From: Luteococcus japonicus
GTDB lineage: Bacteria; Actinomycetota; Actinomycetes; Propionibacteriales; Propionibacteriaceae
Direction of reading: 5' to 3'
DNA length: 64,000 bases
NCBI RefSeq assembly: GCF_003752415.1
Contig: NZ_RKHG01000001.1
Span: forward strand, 372,001 to 436,000
Under the pieces are notes generated by a model. That model had not been told where the DNA came from. It did no database searches and worked only from the letters and a program-made list of their open reading frames with translations. The position numbers were made by a program, and so were the translations under genes. This document shows positions 18,939 through 27,993 of this stretch, one piece after another (the stretch's first letter is position 1; each line of letters opens with the position of its first letter).

Positions 18939-20183
18939 TCAGCGTGCGATGGCCGCGAGACGTCCCAGGGTGATGGCCAGGCGCAGCACATAGGCGTCGC
19001 GGGCATCGGTGGGGGAGTAGCCCGTCACGTCCTGGATCCGCTTGATGCGGTAACGCACCGTGTTGGCGTGGACGAACAGCGCACGCGCCGTGGCTTCGAC
19101 CGAACAACCGTGGTCCAGGAAGCTGACGCAGGTCTCGAGCAGGTCCCCACCGGCGGCACCCAGCGGTTCGAAGACGTCGCGGGCCAGGGCACGGCGGGCG
19201 TGGCCATCTCCGGCCAGGACGCGTTCGGGCAGGAGTTCGGTGGCCGGGAGGGCGCGGCCACCCTCGGGCCATGCGTCGGAGGCGCGCAGGCCACTGACCG
19301 CCGCGCGGGCCGAGCGGGGGGATTCCACCAGGTCCTCCACCAGCGGGCCGATCACCACGTGTCCGGGGCCGAAGTAGTCCGAGAGCTCCTCGACGGCGGC
19401 AATGGAGGCGGCCTCGTCGCTCACGTCCGGACCGCTGGCCACCAGCACCAGTCGATCCCCCTGGACGGCGATCAGGACCTCGAGGCGCATCTTGCTCGCG
19501 TGCCGGCGCAGGGCGCTGATGGCATCCTCACCGTGCTCGTGCACGTGCCCCACGGCGACGAAGACCTTGCTTCCAGACCGCCAACCCAGCGTCGAGGCCC
19601 GGGAGACCATCGACTCGTCGGCCTCGGCCCGCACGATGGAGTCCACCACCAGGGCCTCCATCCGGGCATCCCACGCGCCGCGCACCTCTGCGGCACGGGC
19701 ATATACCTCGGCGGCGGCGAAGGCTACCTCTCGGGAGTAGTGGACGATGGCGGTCTGCAGGACGGGACGGTCCTCCTCCTCGGCCAGGAGCTGCACCTGT
19801 TCCTCCACGACGGCGATCGTGGTGCGCATCAGGTCGACCGTCTGGTGCAGGGTGATGTTGCGGGTGAGGGCCCGTGGGGCCGCGGCGAAGACATTGGCCG
19901 GGTCGAAGGCGACGGTGGGGTCGTCGGCCACCCACTGCACGAAGCCGTCGATGCCACCCTGGGCCACGACGGAGATCCAGGAGCGGTGCTCGGCGTCGAG
20001 CTCCCCGAACCAGGGATGCCGCTCGTCCATCGCTGCGAGCGTGGCGGTGGTCATCTGCCCGATGGTGGCCGTCAGCCGGCCCACGAGGGCCTTGCGGTCC
20101 GCGTCGGACGGCACCAGGGCCCTACCGCTTCCGGACGTGGGACCGTCGGGACGGCCGGGCTGCTTGCTGCTGCGCGATGCCAT
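18939..20183 (-). CDS. fasR: PucR-type transcriptional activator of the fab operon (FasR-like)
   Basis: A 414-residue protein. The C-terminal PucR helix-turn-helix (SFLDHGCSVEATARALFVHAN, VRYRIKRIQDVTGYSP, about 345-395) is preceded by a GGDEF-like/CdaR middle region. In Streptomyces coelicolor the PucR-type FasR encoded immediately upstream of fabD activates fabDHF-acpP; position and fold match here. Start ATG 20183 has GGAGG upstream. The symbol rests on synteny and domain type. Confidence 0.85.
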   Translation of the reverse strand: MASRSSKQPGRPDGPTSGSGRALVPSDADRKALVGRLTATIGQMTTATLAAMDERHPWFGELDAEHRSWISVVAQGGIDGFVQWVADDPTVAFDPANVFAAAPRALTRNITLHQTVDLMRTTIAVVEEQVQLLAEEEDRPVLQTAIVHYSREVAFAAAEVYARAAEVRGAWDARMEALVVDSIVRAEADESMVSRASTLGWRSGSKVFVAVGHVHEHGEDAISALRRHASKMRLEVLIAVQGDRLVLVASGPDVSDEAASIAAVEELSDYFGPGHVVIGPLVEDLVESPRSARAAVSGLRASDAWPEGGRALPATELLPERVLAGDGHARRALARDVFEPLGAAGGDLLETCVSFLDHGCSVEATARALFVHANTVRYRIKRIQDVTGYSPTDARDAYVLRLAITLGRLAAIAR

Positions 20184-20238
20184 GGGGCCTCCTTCCTGTT
20201 CTGCCGAGCCTAGTGGGCCCTGCAGCTAATGTGGACGA

Positions 20239-21297
20239 GTGGCCAGTACGACGACGGACCCTGCACCGCAGAACGTACCCTCACCGGTGGATGCGCTGCG
20301 GGAGGTGGCCTTCTGGCTCGAACGTTCACGGGCGGACAGTCACCGCGTCAAGGCCTACCGGCGGGCCGCCGACGCACTGGTCGCGCTGGATCCGTCCGAC
20401 TGGCTGGCCCTGGACGAAGCCGACGGTTGGGCGGCCATCCCCGGACTCGGCCGCAGCACCGTGGCCGTGATCACCGAGGCGCTGACGGGTCGTGTCCCGC
20501 AGCGCCTCGGGGAGCTGCGTGAGGCCGGGGCCCAACCACTGGCCGTCACGCACCTGCGCGGCCTGGTGCGGGGTGACCTGCACTGTCACACCACGTGGAG
20601 CGACGGCGGATCACCCGTGGGGGAGATGGCACGGACCGCCGTCGTCCTGGGACACGACTACCTCGCGATCACCGACCACTCTCCGCGGCTCACCGTCGCC
20701 CATGGCCTGGATGCCGACCGCCTGCGGGCGCAGTGGCGGGAGATCGACGAGGTCCAACGGACCCTGGACGAGCAAGGTGCCGCCGTGCGGATCCTGAAGG
20801 GAATCGAGGTGGACATCCTCGACGACGGCGCCCTGGACCAGACCGAGGAGATGCTCGCGGGGCTGGACGTGGTGGTGGCCTCGGTGCATTCCAGATTGCG
20901 TTCGGACCGCGATTCCATGACGCAGCGCATGGTTGGCGCCATCGCCAATCCGCACACCACCGTGCTCGGGCACTGCACCGGCCGTCTGGTGGAGGGGGCG
21001 CGGGGCACCAGGCCTGCCTCCGACTTCGATGCCGAGGTGGTCTTCGAGGCCTGCCGTCAGTTCGGTGTCGCCGTGGAGATCAATTCACGCCCGGAGCGCC
21101 AGGATCCGCCCGATGAACTGCTCGCGCTCGCCGAGCGGATGGGATGCCTGTTCAGCATCGACACCGACGCCCATGCACCCGGTCAGCTGGACTTCCAGAC
21201 GCTCGGCTGTGCGCGTGCGGAGGCCGCAGGGATCCCCGCCCAGCGGATCATCAACTCCTGGCCGCTCGACGAACTGCTGGACTTCGCGAGCCGCTGA
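20239..21297 (+). CDS. PHP-domain phosphoesterase with N-terminal helix-hairpin-helix (PolX-like C-terminal half)
   Basis: A 352-residue protein. The N-terminal 100 residues resemble the HhH region of family X polymerases (VKAYRRAADAL, IPGLGRSTVAVI). A PHP metallohydrolase follows with metal-binding sets DLHCHTTWSDG, ITDHSPR, GIEVDI, VVASVHS, LGHCTGR and SIDTDAHAP. No polymerase palm domain is present. Probable role: a DNA or nucleotide phosphoesterase. It starts with GTG 20239, divergent from fasR. Confidence 0.85.
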   Translation: MASTTTDPAPQNVPSPVDALREVAFWLERSRADSHRVKAYRRAADALVALDPSDWLALDEADGWAAIPGLGRSTVAVITEALTGRVPQRLGELREAGAQPLAVTHLRGLVRGDLHCHTTWSDGGSPVGEMARTAVVLGHDYLAITDHSPRLTVAHGLDADRLRAQWREIDEVQRTLDEQGAAVRILKGIEVDILDDGALDQTEEMLAGLDVVVASVHSRLRSDRDSMTQRMVGAIANPHTTVLGHCTGRLVEGARGTRPASDFDAEVVFEACRQFGVAVEINSRPERQDPPDELLALAERMGCLFSIDTDAHAPGQLDFQTLGCARAEAAGIPAQRIINSWPLDELLDFASR

Positions 21298-21298
21298 G

Positions 21299-22681
21299 TC
21301 AGTCCTTCTTGTGCGTCGGGCCGCCGAACATGATCTCGTCCCAGCTCGGCACCGAGGCACGCTTCTTGCGGGAACGCGGCTTGGGCTTCGGCTTGGGGGC
21401 CGGTTCGGGCGCGGGGCTCTCGACGAGCGGTGTCTGCTCCACCTCGACAGCGGCCTCCGCCACGTCGGCCGAGCCTGTCGAGAGCACCTCGAGATCGGGC
21501 TGTGGGACATCGGGCTGGGGGACATCGGGCTGGGGGACATCGGGCTGGGGGACATCGGGCTGGGGGACATCGGATTGGGGCAGCTCCACCTCCACCACGA
21601 CACCCTGAGCCGGGCGCGCGACGGGCGATTCCTCGGGCAGGTCCACCACGGCCGCCAGGTGAGGCTTCCGCTCGCCCTTCGGCTCTGTCACGTCGTCCGG
21701 GTCCTCGAGAGGCTCGGGCTGCGGGGTGGACTCCGGCTGGGGCTCCTGCTCGTCAGTCTGCTCCGGCTGCGGCTCCGGGGTGGGCTCGGGCTGGGTCACC
21801 TTGGCCGTGCTTGTCGAGGCCTCCGGCTCCACCTCTGCCTCGTCGAGTACCGCATCGACCGGCTCGGGCACGTCCTGGGTGACCGGGTTGGTCAGTCCGG
21901 CATAGATGTTGACCGAGTCCTCGGCGAAGGAGCTGAGCATGTCGTACAAGACGTCCATGTCCGAGGTGTTCTTCGGGACGAAGTCGTAGACCCCGTCCAC
22001 CTCCTCGAATTCGGCCGGGGCGTAGTCCTCCACCTCGGTGTCGTCGGCCTCCGGCTCTGCGGTTTCCTCGGGCTGGGCTGCCACTGCGGGTCCCACCGAG
22101 AGGGCCGCGGGCGCCTGCACCGGCGTGCTCCTGACCGGTTCGGAGGGGGAGGCGGGGGTCTCGACGATCGGGACGGAGCCCTGCACCGCGCGGATCAGGG
22201 CCAGTTCGTCGTTGAGGTCGATGGTGGGCTCCGCGTCGGGTGAGCTCACGGGCTGGGAGGCTGTGACCTCACCGATCAGCCACCGGGCCTCGTCATTGTT
22301 GGCGACGCTGAAGCGGGCGCGCTGGTCGAAGATGAAGCGCGCAACGCGCCGTTCACCGTCAACCTCAAAGCAGCCCTGCACGGTCCAGCGGCGGTCCTCA
22401 TTGCGCCAGGCGTCCCAGTCCTCCTCGTCGATCACGACGCCGTGTGGTGCGAGCTTGTCGGTCACCACGGACCGCATCGAACGCACGGAACCGGTCTCGC
22501 CACGGCGACGCACCGGGCACTGCAGTGCGGTGCCCGCCACATGTTCGCGCTCCGCCAGGACGGGAGCCGCGAAGGGCTCCACCTTCTCCACCGGCACCCC
22601 GGCCACGTGCGCGACCTCCTCGAGCGATGCTCCCGACCGGATCCGGGTCTGGATGTCGCGGGGGCTGAGGGCGCTTGTCAT
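21299..22681 (-). CDS. sepH: SepH-like cell-division protein (DUF3071)
   Basis: A 460-residue protein. Residues 6-60 (LSPRDIQTRIRSGASLEEVA) hold the helix-turn-helix of SepH, with PVRRRGETGSV and DEARWLIGE completing DUF3071. In Streptomyces SepH stimulates FtsZ assembly. The rest is acidic and Pro/Glu-rich, includes five 15-bp repeats, and ends in a basic KPRSRKKRASVPSWDEIMFG tail. Compared with Streptomyces SepH, the roughly 55-residue N-terminal region before LxPRDIQ is absent. ATG 22681 has GGAGAAG upstream; GTG 22714 would add only unrelated residues. Confidence 0.87.
   Translation of the reverse strand: MTSALSPRDIQTRIRSGASLEEVAHVAGVPVEKVEPFAAPVLAEREHVAGTALQCPVRRRGETGSVRSMRSVVTDKLAPHGVVIDEEDWDAWRNEDRRWTVQGCFEVDGERRVARFIFDQRARFSVANNDEARWLIGEVTASQPVSSPDAEPTIDLNDELALIRAVQGSVPIVETPASPSEPVRSTPVQAPAALSVGPAVAAQPEETAEPEADDTEVEDYAPAEFEEVDGVYDFVPKNTSDMDVLYDMLSSFAEDSVNIYAGLTNPVTQDVPEPVDAVLDEAEVEPEASTSTAKVTQPEPTPEPQPEQTDEQEPQPESTPQPEPLEDPDDVTEPKGERKPHLAAVVDLPEESPVARPAQGVVVEVELPQSDVPQPDVPQPDVPQPDVPQPDVPQPDLEVLSTGSADVAEAAVEVEQTPLVESPAPEPAPKPKPKPRSRKKRASVPSWDEIMFGGPTHKKD
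21504..21578. repeat. Five tandem 15-bp repeats within sepH
   Basis: The unit GGGACATCGGGCTGG is repeated five times with almost no change, plus degenerate flanks, and encodes repeated QPDVP pentapeptides in the disordered part of SepH. The near identity suggests recent slippage expansion and likely strain-to-strain length variation. Confidence 0.95.
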
Positions 22682-22854
22682 GTCTTCTCCAGTACTGGCG
22701 AAACGGGTAGGCACGAGGAAATCACGGGCTGTGGCGTCAATTCTGCCGTGCCCAACCTACCGTGCCCTGCCACCCGTCGCGCCGCAAGCCATGGGTGTGG
22801 CGTGTGCGAAGGATCGTGCTTGGGTGCGACGCCGGGTTCTGCAAGGATCGGTTC

Positions 22855-23910
22855 ATGACCAGCACGGATGCTCCCACCAACTCGCTCGCCCCCTATGACG
22901 CCATCCTGCTGGTGTCCTTCGGTGGGCCGGAGAAGCCGGACGAGGTGGTGGACTTCCTGGAGGTGGTCACCAGGGGTTCCGGGATCCCCCGTTCACGGCT
23001 TGCGACGGTCGGGGAGCACTACTTCCTCTTCGGGGGCCGCAGCCCCATCAATGACCAGAACAAGGCGCTGATGGCAGCGCTGGAGCACGAGCTGGCCGGC
23101 CGCGGCAACACCGTCCCCATCCACTGGGGCAACCGCAACTGGCACCCCTTCATCGACGAGGCGGTGCAGGGGCTCGCCGCGCAGGGTCATCGGCGCGTCC
23201 TGATGCTGACCACCAGCGCCTACCCCTCCTACTCCGGCTGCCGTTCCTATCGGGAGGCGATGGCCGAGTCCCTCGCGAAGCATGCCCCGGACCTGGTCGT
23301 GGACCGGATCGGCAACTACGCGCTGGAGGATGGTTTCCTCGACGCCAATGCGGCTGCACTGCGGCAGGCACTGGAGGAGCTTCCGGGTGCCCGCGTCGTC
23401 TTCGTGACCCACTCCATCCCGACGGACATGGCCGGGGCCTCGGGTGCCCCCGAGGCCCGGGGCGCCTATGTGACCTGGCACGAGGAGGTGGCCCGTCGAG
23501 TGCACGCCGCGCAGGGGCTCGCCGACGACTATGACCTCGTCTACTGCTCCCGCTCCGGCCGCCCGGACCAGCCGTGGCTGGAGCCCGACGTGAACGACCA
23601 CCTCGCCGCGCTGAAGGAGCGGGGCGTGGACCGCGTGGTCCTGGCACCCATCGGCTTCATCTCGGACCACATGGAGGTCATCTACGACCTGGACACCCAG
23701 GCCCGCCAGACCTGCCAGGAGCTGGGCATCACGATGGCGCGCGCCGCGACCGCAGGCGTCGCCGAGACATTCGTCGCCATGCTCGCCGACCGTCTGGTGG
23801 AGCGGGCCGCGCAGGCACGTGAGGGCGGCACCCTGCCCTGCGCCAAGGGATGCGGCGGCACGGGGTGTTGCCCGAACCCGCGCGATCCCCGGACACCGGC
23901 GATCGGCTGA
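22855..23910 (+). CDS. cpfC: Coproporphyrin III ferrochelatase
   Basis: A 351-residue protein formerly called HemH. Blocks LLVSFGGPEKPDEV, HYFLFGGRSPIN, WGNRNWHPF, TSAYPSYSGCRSYREA and THSIPTDMA are typical of actinobacterial ferrochelatases. The C-terminal cysteines C329, C333, C338 and C339 (CAKGCGGTGCC) fit a [2Fe-2S] cluster site. With chdC at 43589 this indicates the coproporphyrin-dependent heme route. ATG 22855 has AAGGA upstream. Confidence 0.93.
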   Translation: MTSTDAPTNSLAPYDAILLVSFGGPEKPDEVVDFLEVVTRGSGIPRSRLATVGEHYFLFGGRSPINDQNKALMAALEHELAGRGNTVPIHWGNRNWHPFIDEAVQGLAAQGHRRVLMLTTSAYPSYSGCRSYREAMAESLAKHAPDLVVDRIGNYALEDGFLDANAAALRQALEELPGARVVFVTHSIPTDMAGASGAPEARGAYVTWHEEVARRVHAAQGLADDYDLVYCSRSGRPDQPWLEPDVNDHLAALKERGVDRVVLAPIGFISDHMEVIYDLDTQARQTCQELGITMARAATAGVAETFVAMLADRLVERAAQAREGGTLPCAKGCGGTGCCPNPRDPRTPAIG

Positions 23911-23921
23911 GGAGGATCACC

Positions 23922-25967
23922 ATGGAGCAGACCACATCGAGCCCAGCCCTCGGCCCGGCCTGGGAGGACCTGCGCAGCTACATGGCACAGCCCCGGCTCG
24001 TGAGCCTGGACATCGCCCCCGACGGACAGTGGCTGGCCGTCGGGGTCCAGACGCCCAACGAGAAGTCGACCGACTACCGGACCAATCTGTGGCGTGTACC
24101 GACCACCGGCGAGGGCCCCTCCCGCCAGCTGACTCGTGGCGTGGAGGGCGACGCACTGGCAGCGATGCTGCGCGACGGCTCTCTGCTGTTCACCTCCGGC
24201 CGCCAGGCGCCGTCATCAGACGGTGGAAGTGATCACGACAAGGCCCTGTGGTGCCTGCCCGCCGGAGGTGGCGAGGCGCACGTCGTGGCACAGCGCCCAG
24301 GCGGTTGGCAGAGTGTGCTGTCCGCGCGCGAGGCAGACCGGCTCGTGTGCGGCGTCGGCATCGCGACGGGACTCGACGGTCTGGAGGAGGACGACACGCT
24401 GCACCGACGCCGTGCCGAGGCCAAGGTGTCCGCGATCCTGCACGAGGGCGCCGGTGTGCGGCACTGGGACCATGACCTGGCGCGCCAGACCACTCGCTTC
24501 GTGACCCTCGGCGTGGACCTGGACCGGGACGATCCGGTGGATTCCACCAGCCTGCGGCTGGCCAGCCCGGAACTGGGCGTCGGCCTCTCAGCCTCCGCCA
24601 CCCTGTCCTCCCACGGCGACTTCCTGATCACCAGCCATGACGAGCCCCAGGCCGGCGCCGGACGGAGCTCGCACCTGGTGCGCCTCGGCCTGGACGACGG
24701 CAGCGTCGAGAGGATCGCCAACGACGACTCCTCGGAGCTGGAGGACCCGGTGCTCAGCCGCGACGACCGCCTGGTGGCCTGCACGCGCTATGAGCGGGGC
24801 ACCCCGGAGAGCGCCCCGCGGTTGTACCTCCACCTGGTGGACCTCGAATCGGGCCGGGGCCGTGACCTTGCCTCGGACTGGGACCGGTGGGCCACCCCGG
24901 CCGCCTTCAGCCCCGACGGGCAGATCCTCTACGTCACGGCCGATGAGGACGGCGAGTGCCCGGTCTTCGCCGTCGACATCGCCACCGGGAGCGTGCGCCG
25001 CCTGACCCAGCACGGCGCACACAGCCAGGTCTGCCTGGCACCGGAGGGCGGGGCGCTGTACGCCCTGCGCTCCGCCTGGGACGAGCCGGGTTCGGTGGTG
25101 CGGATCGACCCCGCGACGGCCACCAGCAGCGTGGTCTACGCGCCCGTCACCGGCGCGGACCTTCCGGGCCGCCTGGAGCGCCTCGAGGCGCGGGCCGAGG
25201 ACGGAACGCGCATCCCCGGTTGGCTCGTGCTCCCGGACGGCTGTGATGCGCGGCACCCGGCACCCCTGGTCCTGTGGGCCCATGGCGGTCCGCTCAATTC
25301 GTGGAATGCCTGGAGCTGGCGCTGGTGTCCGTGGCTGCTCGTGAGCCAGGGCTACGCGGTTCTGCTCCCGGACCCGGCTCTCAGCACTGGCTACGGCCGT
25401 GGCTTCATCCAGCGGGGCTGGGGACGCTGGGGCTGCGAGCCGTACCAGGACCTGATGGCGGTCACCGATGCCGTGGTGGCACGTGAGGACGTCGATGCCG
25501 AACGTACCGCGATGATGGGCGGTTCCTTCGGTGGCTACATGGCCAACTGGATTGCGGGCCACACGGACCGCTTCCGGTGCATCGTGAGCCATGCCAGCCT
25601 CTGGAACCTGGACAGCTTCGGCCCCACCACGGACATTCCCTGGTACTGGGGGATCGAGTTGGGGGAGCGGATGATGCGGGAGCACTCTCCGCACCGCTTT
25701 GCCGACCAGATCACCACACCGATGCTGGTGGTGCACGGTGACAAGGACTATCGCGTCCCGATCGGGGAGGGATTGGCGCTGTGGTGGGCGCTGACCAGCA
25801 ACCATCCGGGGCCACCGGAGAGCCTGCCGCACAAGTTCCTCTACTTCCCCGACGAGAACCACTGGGTACTCACCCCGCAGCATGCGACCATCTGGTACGA
25901 GACGGTGCGCGCCTTCCTCGCCGAGCACCTGGAGGGCCAGCCCTTCGTGCGTTCGGACCTGCTCTGA
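23922..25967 (+). CDS. S9-family peptidase (dipeptidyl/acylaminoacyl peptidase type)
   Basis: A 681-residue protein. An N-terminal beta-propeller of about 400 residues precedes a hydrolase domain: oxyanion region LVLWAHGGPLNSW, nucleophile in MMGGSFGGYMANW, acid in VVHGDKDYRVP and histidine in FPDENHWVLTP. A GAGGAGG site precedes ATG 23922, 11 bp after cpfC, so it may be co-transcribed. No signal peptide is visible. Confidence 0.9.
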   Translation: MEQTTSSPALGPAWEDLRSYMAQPRLVSLDIAPDGQWLAVGVQTPNEKSTDYRTNLWRVPTTGEGPSRQLTRGVEGDALAAMLRDGSLLFTSGRQAPSSDGGSDHDKALWCLPAGGGEAHVVAQRPGGWQSVLSAREADRLVCGVGIATGLDGLEEDDTLHRRRAEAKVSAILHEGAGVRHWDHDLARQTTRFVTLGVDLDRDDPVDSTSLRLASPELGVGLSASATLSSHGDFLITSHDEPQAGAGRSSHLVRLGLDDGSVERIANDDSSELEDPVLSRDDRLVACTRYERGTPESAPRLYLHLVDLESGRGRDLASDWDRWATPAAFSPDGQILYVTADEDGECPVFAVDIATGSVRRLTQHGAHSQVCLAPEGGALYALRSAWDEPGSVVRIDPATATSSVVYAPVTGADLPGRLERLEARAEDGTRIPGWLVLPDGCDARHPAPLVLWAHGGPLNSWNAWSWRWCPWLLVSQGYAVLLPDPALSTGYGRGFIQRGWGRWGCEPYQDLMAVTDAVVAREDVDAERTAMMGGSFGGYMANWIAGHTDRFRCIVSHASLWNLDSFGPTTDIPWYWGIELGERMMREHSPHRFADQITTPMLVVHGDKDYRVPIGEGLALWWALTSNHPGPPESLPHKFLYFPDENHWVLTPQHATIWYETVRAFLAEHLEGQPFVRSDLL

Positions 25968-26018
25968 GGACTGACCACTGGGGCGTACCGGGGGGCCTCC
26001 GTCGGACAGGGACGCGGG

Positions 26019-26033
26019 CATGTGATACACATG
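26019..26033. promoter_or_regulatory. Palindrome CATGTG-ATA-CACATG upstream of the DUF4193 gene
   Basis: Perfect 6-bp arms around ATA in the 190-bp gap before the DUF4193 gene, 124 bp from its start. This is a possible binding site of an unknown regulator. No clear -35/-10 pair can be assigned. Confidence 0.3.
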
Positions 26034-26157
26034 TGCCTGCCGTTGGGCACACACACGTTGCTTCGCGCAGGAACAATGCGCAGGCCAGAGGCGTTGTGGG
26101 GCACACCGGGAGCACTTCACGGCCCCCTGGGGCCCCCGGACGACAGGGAAGGATGAC

Positions 26158-26454
26158 ATGGCGACTGACTACGACGCCCCGCGCAAGACTGACGAGGACG
26201 TGAGCGAGGACTCGATCGAGGAGCTCAAGACTCGTCGCAATGACAAGAACTCGGGCAAGGTCGACGAGGACGAGGTGGAGGCCGCGGAAGCCTTCGAGCT
26301 GCCCGGCGCGGACCTGTCCCACGAGGAACTGACCGTGCGCGTGCTGCCTCGTCAGGCTGACGAGTTCACCTGTGGGTCCTGCTTCCTCGTGAAGGCAGCC
26401 AGCCAGCGGGCCGAGAGCCGCAAGGGCATCGACTACTGCGTCGACTGCGTCTGA
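26158..26454 (+). CDS. DUF4193 family protein
   Basis: A 98-residue acidic protein. MATDYDAPRK at the start and a C-terminal four-cysteine pattern (C-x-x-C in FTCGSCFLV, C-x-x-C in DYCVDCV) identify DUF4193, an actinobacterial family likely to bind zinc. Its function is unknown. It stands alone, followed by a strong bidirectional hairpin. Confidence 0.92.
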   Translation: MATDYDAPRKTDEDVSEDSIEELKTRRNDKNSGKVDEDEVEAAEAFELPGADLSHEELTVRVLPRQADEFTCGSCFLVKAASQRAESRKGIDYCVDCV

Positions 26455-26480
26455 GCAGACCCAGCGCACAGCAAACACAA

Positions 26481-26515
26481 CGACGGGCCGCATCCCCAAG
26501 GGGTGCGGCCCGTCG
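26481..26515. terminator. Hairpin between converging DUF4193 and DUF4235 genes
   Basis: CGACGGGCCGCATCCCC pairs with GGGGTGCGGCCCGTCG (16 bp plus one bulge, 2-nt loop) between converging genes. It probably terminates both. Confidence 0.8.
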
Positions 26516-26530
26516 TCGTGCCTGAAGAGG

Positions 26531-26827
26531 TCAGAGCTTGATCTTGGTCCTGCTGGCGGTGTCGAGTCGTTCGCCCGTGACCGCTTCGAAACGGCGGCCG
26601 ACGAAGCGGTTGAGTGCCACCTGCGAGACGCCGAGCCCAAGGCCACTCGCGAGGGCCCAGATAGCGGCATGCGTGGCGGGCACCTCCGGGTCATTGGGGT
26701 CCGGCGGGTTGTCTCCCGTCGCAGCCTTCCAGGCGGCCTGCATGAGCTTCTGCGTGACGATGGTGGTGACGGTGCCGAGCAGGCCGGCGTAGATCTTGAA
26801 ACCGATGTTCTGGCTCGTGGTGGCCAT
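26531..26827 (-). CDS. DUF4235 family membrane-associated protein
   Basis: A 98-residue protein. GFKIYAGLLGTVTTIVTQKL and the block AAWKAATGDNPPDPNDPEVP match DUF4235, small actinobacterial proteins with two hydrophobic segments (about 8-26 and 52-72). Function unknown. ATG 26827 is preceded by GGGAG; upstream in-frame sequence has non-family text. Confidence 0.88.
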   Translation of the reverse strand: MATTSQNIGFKIYAGLLGTVTTIVTQKLMQAAWKAATGDNPPDPNDPEVPATHAAIWALASGLGLGVSQVALNRFVGRRFEAVTGERLDTASRTKIKL

Positions 26828-26981
26828 CTGGTCTCCCTCACTGTCTGGCCAAGTGTGCGTGCACGGCGGCCGGTCGATTCGACATGTCGAACTTGCACTT
26901 CCATCGTAGGCATTGCGCCGGCATGGCAGGCACACGAAAGGCCGACTTTCGCCACCGGCGGACCACGGTAGGTTGGTGCAC

Positions 26982-27482
26982 ATGCCCGAAGCACCCGTGC
27001 CCCACGATGGCCCCCGGCACCGCGAACACCTGGTGGTGCCCCCGTCCTGGTGGTTGTTGACCCTGGGTTTCGCCTTCACCCTGGTGGTGGCCGTGGGCGC
27101 CTACCTGAACCTGCAGTTCGGCGCCGCCGTTGCCGTCCTGTGCCTGCTGGCCATCGGAATCGCCTTCTGGGCCTATGGACACACCCTGTTGGCCGCCGAC
27201 GACCGGGGCATCCGGGTGGACCATTCCCTGGTGGAATGGCCGTGGATCAGCAGCGTCGAGGTGCTGGACCGGTCGCAGGTCCACGACGCGATGGGCCCGG
27301 GTTCCGTGGCCACAGCCTGGTTCGTCACCCGCCCCTATGTGAAGGAGGCGGTCAAGGTGGTGCTGGATGATCCCGCCGACCCCCATCCCTTCTGGCTGGT
27401 CTCGAGCCGCCATCCGGAACGGATCGCCGCGGTGGCCGCACAGCACCTGACCCGCACCGCACCGACGACGCAGGAGCCCTGA
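26982..27482 (+). CDS. DUF3093 family membrane protein
   Basis: A 166-residue protein. Two adjacent transmembrane helices (residues 23-66), then a soluble domain with [19 protein letters not shown] and [12 protein letters not shown], match DUF3093. Its last base is the first base of dut (ATGA-type overlap), a linkage conserved in actinobacteria. The molecular role is unknown. Confidence 0.88.
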   Translation: MPEAPVPHDGPRHREHLVVPPSWWLLTLGFAFTLVVAVGAYLNLQFGAAVAVLCLLAIGIAFWAYGHTLLAADDRGIRVDHSLVEWPWISSVEVLDRSQVHDAMGPGSVATAWFVTRPYVKEAVKVVLDDPADPHPFWLVSSRHPERIAAVAAQHLTRTAPTTQEP

Positions 27483-27937
27483 TGGAACAGATTCGTGCCG
27501 TGCGCCTGGACAAGGACCTTCCGCTTCCCGTGCGCGCACATCCTGGGGATGCCGGGCTGGACCTGATGACCACCACCGATGTGTACCTGGCGCCGGGGGA
27601 GCGGGCCCTGGTGGGGACGGGACTCGCCGTGGCCATCCCCGAAGGGTGGGTCGGTCTGGTCCACCCCCGCTCCGGACTGGCGGCCCGCAGCGGCCTGACG
27701 GTGATCAATGCCCCGGGAACCGTGGACGCGGGCTATCGCGGGGAGATCAAGGTCTGCCTGCTCAACACGGACCTGTCGCAGCCGGTCGTCCTGAAGCGCG
27801 GGGACCGCATTGCCCAGCTTCTGGTCCAGCGCGTCGAGCTACCGGTCCTGATGGAGGTGGAGGACCTGGGCGAGAGCTCACGCGGTGCGGGCGGTCACGG
27901 CTCCAGCGGCGGGGTGTCGGCCTGGCAGGCAGGATAG
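27482..27937 (+). CDS. dut: dUTP diphosphatase
   Basis: A 151-residue trimeric dUTPase that converts dUTP to dUMP. The five motifs are visible: [36 protein letters not shown] and the C-terminal glycine-rich [10 protein letters not shown] arm. It overlaps the DUF3093 gene and precedes the DUF3710 gene. Confidence 0.96.
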   Translation: MEQIRAVRLDKDLPLPVRAHPGDAGLDLMTTTDVYLAPGERALVGTGLAVAIPEGWVGLVHPRSGLAARSGLTVINAPGTVDAGYRGEIKVCLLNTDLSQPVVLKRGDRIAQLLVQRVELPVLMEVEDLGESSRGAGGHGSSGGVSAWQAG

Positions 27938-27993
27938 AATCGAGGACGTTGCCGCGGCGAGAGCCGTCGCGGCCCACCGGAGGGAAGGCCACC

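Noticed and set aside
21495-21579. Possible CRISPR-like repeat array
   Set aside because: The units are contiguous 15-bp coding repeats in sepH without spacers.
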